Source of the DNA: UBA8437 sp003445035 | GTDB taxonomy: Bacteria > Planctomycetota > Planctomycetia > Planctomycetales > Planctomycetaceae | Assembly (NCBI GenBank): GCA_937901285.1 | Contig: CALCHI010000405.1 | Location: forward strand, 1 to 30,458 | Direction of reading: 5' to 3' | Length of the DNA: 30,458 bases | Part shown: positions 26,646 to 30,458 of the stretch, one piece after another | Numbering within the stretch: the stretch's first letter is position 1 | Layout: every line of letters begins with the position of its first letter | Position numbers and translations under genes: made by a program | Notes under the pieces: model-generated | The model's input: the letters and a program-made list of their open reading frames with translations, nothing else | Told to the model about the DNA's origin: nothing | Database searches by the model: none

Positions 26646-27968
26646 ATGAGCAGATCCGAGTCAAACCCTCCGAAGGTCGTCGTCACCGGCATGGGCGTCT
26701 TCAGCCCGATCGGGATCGGGCGTGAGTCGTTCGAGCAAGGGATACTGGACGGGACCAACGGGATCGGAGCAATTGACCTGATGGAGGTGTCGGGAGTTCC
26801 CGGACACGTCGGCGGCGAGTTGCCGGAGTTCACCCTGTCGTCGGCCCGCAAGGAGTACCTCTCGCTGCAGCGGAAGAGTATCAAGGTGATGTGCCGTGAC
26901 ATCCAACTCGGAGTCGCCTCGGCGGTGCTGGCCCTGGACGACGCGTCGATCGATTCGGAGTCGATTGACCGGACGCGACTGGGGGTCGACTACGGTGCCG
27001 ACCAGATGTTCTCTCATCCCGAATCGCTGATCCGCAGTGCCATCCGATCGTCCTCGCCGATTGAGGACGGTGAGCTCGATTTTCAGATCGCTCTCTGGGG
27101 TGAGAGCGGGATCGGCGAGATGGAGCCGTTGTGGCTGCTGAAGTACCTGCCGAACATGCCGGCCTGCCACATTGCGATTGCCGCCGACGCGCGTGGTCCC
27201 AACAACTCGCTGACGCTAGCCGAAGCGTCCGGAAATCTCGCCGTCGGCGAGGCTTTCCGGTTGCTGGTCCGTGGCAGTGCCGACGTCATGATTGCCGGAT
27301 CGACCGGATCGCGGATGCACCCGATCAAGTGCCTGCACGCCACGATGTGGGATGAACTGGCCGAAGGCGAAGGGGATCCTTCAACCTGGTGTCGGCCGTT
27401 TGATGCCGGTCGCACGGGGCAGGTGATCGGCGAAGGGTCCTGCTCGCTGATCCTCGAAAACGAATCACACGCACGGGCCAGAGGTGCCAAGATCCTGGGG
27501 ACAATACTGGGATCCGGATCAAGCTGCGTCATCGACCGGAGTGGCTGCTGCAATCCGCGGCAGGCCATGATCAATGCCATGAAGGCGGCATTGGCCGATG
27601 CCGATCTTTCGCCTGCCGATGTCGGTCATATCCACGCTCACGGGTTGGCGTCTCGCGAGACGGACGTCATCGAGGCATCGGCGATCATGGAGGTCTTTGG
27701 CGAGACGGCTGGCCAAGTTCCTGTCACGGCGATGAAAAGTGCTCTGGGAAACTCGGGGGCTGGCTGCGGCACTCTCGAACTGGCCGCTTCACTGGTGGCG
27801 CTCGGGCACGGCGTCGTGCCGCGAACGCTCAACTACGAACAGCCGGATGACGATTGTCCCCTGGATGTCGTCCACGGCGAACTCCGGACCGTCTCCAATA
27901 ACGTTGTGCTCAATCTCAATGTCACCGCCAGTGGCCAGGCCAGCGCCGTCATTGCCGCCGGCGGCTAG
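26646..27968 (+). CDS. Ketosynthase-like protein lacking the catalytic Cys (KS-beta / chain-length-factor-like)
   Basis: A 440-residue thiolase-fold protein of the ketosynthase family: KVVVTGMGVFSPIGIG at the start, RGPNNSLTLAEASGNLAVGE in the middle, and ADVGHIHAHGLASRETD and AMKSALGNSGAGCG later. Aligned to its neighbour FabF, the nucleophile is Glu193 instead of Cys and the second active His is Asn369; only His332 remains. It cannot condense in the normal way. Type II polyketide chain-length factors also lack the Cys (usually Gln) and work as heterodimers with an active KS. Here the active partner would be FabF, 94 bases upstream. A malonyl-decarboxylating or structural role is equally possible. 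The ATG at 26646 has a poor ribosome site; in-frame extension upstream runs into fabF. Confidence 0.88.
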   Translation: MSRSESNPPKVVVTGMGVFSPIGIGRESFEQGILDGTNGIGAIDLMEVSGVPGHVGGELPEFTLSSARKEYLSLQRKSIKVMCRDIQLGVASAVLALDDASIDSESIDRTRLGVDYGADQMFSHPESLIRSAIRSSSPIEDGELDFQIALWGESGIGEMEPLWLLKYLPNMPACHIAIAADARGPNNSLTLAEASGNLAVGEAFRLLVRGSADVMIAGSTGSRMHPIKCLHATMWDELAEGEGDPSTWCRPFDAGRTGQVIGEGSCSLILENESHARARGAKILGTILGSGSSCVIDRSGCCNPRQAMINAMKAALADADLSPADVGHIHAHGLASRETDVIEASAIMEVFGETAGQVPVTAMKSALGNSGAGCGTLELAASLVALGHGVVPRTLNYEQPDDDCPLDVVHGELRTVSNNVVLNLNVTASGQASAVIAAGG

Positions 27969-28469
27969 GGGTCAGATGGTCCGACAGCGGCGTCCTGCGA
28001 CGTGGGGTGTGCTTGGCGAGCAAACCACGTGTTGACCAGTTCGCGGTCGGTTTCATCGGTGAGTTGATTGCGATAGGAAATGGCCGTTTCGCGGTGAGTG
28101 TGTTGCAGGGACGACTTGCCGAGCAGGCCCCAAGGCCCGTGAGGCGGCATCGTGGGTGAAGGCCCAGTCGAACGGTTGCATCGAATCGGCAGCCGAGTCG
28201 CCCAGGGTCAGGGCCCGTCGTGCGTGGTGTGCCGCGAACCTCGATTCGCCCAACGCAGCATGGACCTGGGGCAACAGGCACTCGGCTCGCTTGGTTGATC
28301 GATGTGCCGACCTCCACCAGTGTCTCTACGCCGCGTGTGCCGTGTTACGTAACAACTCGTTGTCCTGGTCAGTTCGAGGATCGGATTCCAGCAGGTCCCA
28401 CGCCTGGTTGTTCATCTCAACGGCGAATCAACGGTCGGCTTCGATGAGGGAAAACGTCTGTTCGGCCAT
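27965..28469 (-). pseudogene. Decayed helical-repeat (TPR-like) protein gene
   Basis: Read on the minus strand from the ATG at 28469, the frame gives MAEQTFSLIEADR, a TGA (28428-28430), then FAVEMNNQAWDLLESDPRTD and on to a TAG (28326-28328). The same frame later gives LLPQVHAALGESRFAAHHAR and FDWAFTHDAASRALG. Between these blocks a second frame holds EVGTSINQA. Near 28135, at a run of G, reading moves to a third frame with LLGKSSLQHTHRETAISY and TDETDRELVNTWFA, ending at a TAG at 27965. Put together the pieces make a coherent alpha-helical protein of about 165 residues, like small hypothetical proteins with tetratricopeptide-like repeats. Two stops plus several frameshifts mean it is not expressed as one protein. 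Its end touches the ketosynthase-like gene. Confidence 0.75.
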
Positions 28470-28560
28470 GTCTTTTGTTTGTCCTGTCGTCGGGAGATGT
28501 TTGCTCTGTAACAGGCTGTCTACAAACAACTTCGGGCAAAATTGACCGCTCGGCGTTCGC

Positions 28561-28589
28561 TTGACAGTCTGGGGGGCATCCAGTATCGT
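28561..28589 (+). promoter_or_regulatory. Promoter upstream of the nusA leader
   Basis: A perfect TTGACA (28561-28566) is followed after exactly 17 bases by TATCGT (28584-28589; 4 of 6). Transcription would start near 28596. A TATAGT at 28598-28603 is a better -10 match but lacks a -35 at the right distance. This is one of the best promoter matches in the window, and it lies 463 bases before nusA. The rest of 28470-28560 shows nothing recognisable. Confidence 0.65.
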
Positions 28590-28595
28590 TCACCC

Positions 28596-28849
28596 GATAT
28601 AGTAAAGACACGTTGCCGGTGAGAATTGACTCACTTCATGCTGGGCAGTCGGTGCCCAGCGGGTTCTCGCCGGAACATCCTCTGAGGTTTCCTCCGGGAG
28701 CGTCCGCATGTAACTCGGACCTGTTTCCAAGGACCTTGTTGGGCCGGTGCCCTCCATGCCTCCCGTGGTGTGGAAGTTGTCGGTCGGTCGTGTGGGGCGA
28801 GAGTCGTCCGCCGCGGCAACCAGTGTGGGTTACCGACCCGCATTTTTTT
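28596..28849 (+). ncRNA. Candidate structured small RNA or attenuating leader of nusA
   Basis: About 254 nt between a promoter and an intrinsic terminator, with no credible reading frame. The 5' part GTTGCCG (28612-28618) pairs perfectly with CGGCAAC (28814-28820), closing a multi-branch structure. Inside are consecutive hairpins: GTGAG/CTCAC (28619-28634), a perfect eight-pair GCTGGGCA/TGCCCAGC (28640-28660), CCGGA/TCCGG (28670-28697), GTCCG/CGGAC (28702-28720) and GGGC/GCCC (28741-28752). I could not match it to tmRNA, RNase P RNA, SRP RNA or 6S RNA. Either it is an independent small RNA, or a nusA leader in which termination is regulated. The 174 bases after the terminator (28850-29023) contain only the nusA ribosome site and a T-run without a stem. 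Confidence 0.6.
28824..28849 (+). terminator. Rho-independent terminator upstream of nusA
   Basis: TGTGGGT (28824-28830) pairs with ACCCGCA (28836-28842; seven pairs, one of them G-T) across a five-base loop. Seven T follow immediately (28843-28849). It is on the same strand as nusA and 174 bases before its start, so it must either end an upstream small RNA or attenuate nusA. Confidence 0.85.
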
Positions 28850-29023
28850 GTTCCCCTTGGGGATCCCAATACGACGATATCGGTTGAACTGAAATTCAGC
28901 ACGATCTGAGACGAATAACACAACCGGGTGTTCCTGGCTTCCCATTATCGGCCTTTTTTTTCCGTGTCCTGGTAGCCAACCAGAAGCCCGCAACGTGGAT
29001 AAACAGGCAGAGAAGGAACTGCG

Positions 29024-30458
29024 ATGAACGGACCTGAACTTCTCCGGCTGGTCGACGCGATCCATCGCGACAAGAACATCGAGAAGGAAATCGTCTTCGA
29101 GGGCATCGAACAGGCCATTCTCTCAGCCGCTCGTAAGCACTACGGTGAAGAGTCCGAAGTCGAGGTTCATATCGATCGCACCACGGGCGAACCGACGGTG
29201 CATTGTCCCGGGATCGAAATTGCTCCCGATGACCTCGGAACGATCCTCGGTCGTATCTCGGCTCAGACTGCCAAGCAGGTCATGATCCAGAAGATTCGCG
29301 AGGCCGAGAGAGATTCGCTGTATATCGAGTACGAGGAATTGCGGGGACAAATGGTCACCGGGACCGTAACCCGATTCGATGGCGGTGCTGCCACGGTCAA
29401 CCTTGGCAAGGTCGAGGCCTTTCTCCCTCGCAGTGAACAGATCCCCGGTGAATCGCATCGGGTCAACGAGCGGGTGCGGGCAGTGATCATCGAGGTCCGG
29501 AAGGCTGGCAGCCGGGTCAAGATCATCCTCTCCAGAAAACACCCCGACCTGGTGCAGAGGCTTTTCGAACGCGAGATTCCCGAGGTGGCCGAAGCCATCA
29601 TCGAGATCCAGTCGTTGGCCCGCGAAGCCGGTTACCGGTCGAAGGTTGCCGTTTCCTGCTACGACAACAACATCGACTGTGTCGGAGCCTGTGTCGGTGT
29701 CCGTGGTTCGCGAATCAAAAACATCGTCGAAGAACTCGCGGGCGAGCGAATCGACATCGTCCGCTGGAACGAATCGCTTCCGGTGCTGGTCCCCAATGCC
29801 ATGCAGCCCGCCGATGTCGATGACGTGATCGTCTGTGCGTTGCTTGGGCGGGTCTTGGTCCTGGTTGGCGAAGATCAACTCTCACTTGCCATCGGCAAAC
29901 GGGGACAGAATGTCCGCCTGGCGTCGAAGCTCGTCGGCTGGGACATCGAAGTGATGACCACGGAGGAACTTCACCTTCAACTCGAACAGTCGACCGAAGC
30001 TTTTGCGATGATCCCCGGAGTCACCACTGACCTCGCCGAAGAACTCGTGGGACAGGGCTTCTTCAGCTTCTTCGATCTTTCGGTGATCGAACCCGATGAC
30101 CTTGCAGAGATGGGTGGCTTGAGCGAGGAAGAATGCAACGTGATCGTCGCGGCGGCGGAGGTTGAAGCCGAACGTCAGGAAGAGGAAGAGACACGACGGC
30201 GAGCCGAGCTACGTGCGGCCAGGGATCGTGAACGGCAGATTCGCGTAGCCGCCGAAGAGTACATCGAACGCGGTGAACAACCACCGGCCGAACTTCTTGA
30301 TGCGCTCAGTGAAGAGACTCGAAACGAACTCCTTGGGATCACGGTGGAGGAAGAGGACGAAGCCTCCACCGATTCGAGTGAAACAGCCGACGGCGAGACA
30401 TCTGCTGACGCTGAAGAGGCTGATGCTGAAGAGGCTGATGCTGAAGAGGCTGATGCTG
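29024..30458 (+). CDS. nusA: Transcription termination/antitermination factor NusA (3' end beyond window)
   Basis: The first 478 residues of NusA, which binds RNA polymerase and nascent RNA to modulate pausing, termination and antitermination. The N-terminal polymerase-binding domain covers about 1-105. The S1 domain (about 108-172) begins GQMVTGTVTRFDGGAATVN. Two KH domains contain GVRGSRIKNI (about 225) and GKRGQNVRLA (about 291). A helix-hairpin-helix repeat (FAMIPGVTTDLAEELV, about 327-380) follows, then a Glu/Arg-rich helix and an acidic Ala-Glu-Asp tail that is still open at the edge. The ATG at 29024 follows AGAAGGA. rimP, usual before nusA, is absent; a structured RNA with a terminator occupies the place. 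Confidence 0.96.
   Translation, partial: MNGPELLRLVDAIHRDKNIEKEIVFEGIEQAILSAARKHYGEESEVEVHIDRTTGEPTVHCPGIEIAPDDLGTILGRISAQTAKQVMIQKIREAERDSLYIEYEELRGQMVTGTVTRFDGGAATVNLGKVEAFLPRSEQIPGESHRVNERVRAVIIEVRKAGSRVKIILSRKHPDLVQRLFEREIPEVAEAIIEIQSLAREAGYRSKVAVSCYDNNIDCVGACVGVRGSRIKNIVEELAGERIDIVRWNESLPVLVPNAMQPADVDDVIVCALLGRVLVLVGEDQLSLAIGKRGQNVRLASKLVGWDIEVMTTEELHLQLEQSTEAFAMIPGVTTDLAEELVGQGFFSFFDLSVIEPDDLAEMGGLSEEECNVIVAAAEVEAERQEEEETRRRAELRAARDRERQIRVAAEEYIERGEQPPAELLDALSEETRNELLGITVEEEDEASTDSSETADGETSADAEEADAEEADAEEADA
30410..30458 (+). repeat. 15-bp tandem repeat in the 3' part of nusA
   Basis: Three exact copies of a 15-bp unit (GCTGAAGAGGCTGAT; 30410-30424, 30425-30439, 30440-30454) and the start of a fourth, cut by the window edge. 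The unit is in frame and encodes Ala-Glu-Glu-Ala-Asp, extending the acidic tail. Copy number may vary between strains. Confidence 0.95.

Noticed and set aside
28341..28355. Palindrome GTTACGTAAC as an operator
   Set aside because: It lies inside the decayed gene and encodes part of its conserved helix, so chance is the simpler explanation.
28596..28849. Identity of the structured RNA as tmRNA, RNase P RNA, SRP RNA or 6S RNA
   Set aside because: The conserved cores (for example the SRP tetraloop region or RNase P P4 motif) were not found, and 6S RNA is a long rod rather than multi-branched.
28954..28961. Run of eight T between the leader terminator and nusA
   Set aside because: No adequate GC stem precedes it, so it was not called a second terminator.
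28613..29065. Open frames on both strands (28613-28909 plus, 28631-29065 minus) in the nusA leader
   Set aside because: No domain, unusual composition, no ribosome site, and they conflict with strong RNA pairing and the terminator.

Overview
This 30.5 kb, high-GC window looks chromosomal and most likely comes from a member of the Planctomycetota. The basis is the gene content: a DUF1559 prepilin-like protein, a DUF1501 protein with an N-terminal twin-arginine motif, a twin-arginine Gfo/Idh/MocA oxidoreductase and a TolB-propeller S9 peptidase occur together among housekeeping genes. There is no phage, insertion sequence, CRISPR array, tRNA or rRNA that I can support.

Left part (1-8730, mostly minus strand). 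A three-subunit molybdenum hydroxylase of the xanthine dehydrogenase/aldehyde oxidoreductase family is encoded in the order [2Fe-2S] subunit, molybdopterin subunit, FAD subunit (only its first ten codons are in the window). Upstream lie a DUF1445 (putative hydro-lyase/D-glutamate cyclase-like) gene, a divergent MOSC-domain gene, a cyclophilin and a fused HyuA-HyuB 5-oxoprolinase/hydantoinase. The [2Fe-2S] subunit has lost all four cysteines of its plant-type ferredoxin cluster (three are now Asp, one Gly) but keeps its second cluster.

Middle part (8861-20853). A run of single genes on alternating strands: an endonuclease III-like HhH protein lacking the usual catalytic Lys and Asp, a shortened pyridine-nucleotide-disulfide oxidoreductase relative, an RluD-type pseudouridine synthase, a secreted Gfo/Idh/MocA oxidoreductase, a secreted PDZ protein, aconitase A, an S9 peptidase and a DUF1501 protein. 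The acnA leader carries a long inverted repeat.

Right part (20954-30458). A DUF1559 gene forms its own unit with a recognisable promoter and Rho-independent terminator. Divergent from it runs a lipid-synthesis cluster: rpmF, plsX, fabD, acpP, fabF and a second ketosynthase-like gene whose catalytic Cys is Glu. fabG is absent. acpP has its own promoter and a leader ending in a terminator-like hairpin, which suggests attenuation. After a decayed pseudogene on the minus strand comes a promoter, about 250 nt of strongly structured sequence ending in a textbook intrinsic terminator (candidate small RNA or attenuating leader), and then nusA, which runs off the right edge inside a 15-bp tandem repeat.

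Best candidates for something new: the structured RNA before nusA, the acpP attenuator-like leader, the ACP/KS/inactive-KS trio, and the molybdenum hydroxylase with an erased [2Fe-2S] cluster. All calls are from reading the sequence; no searches were run.
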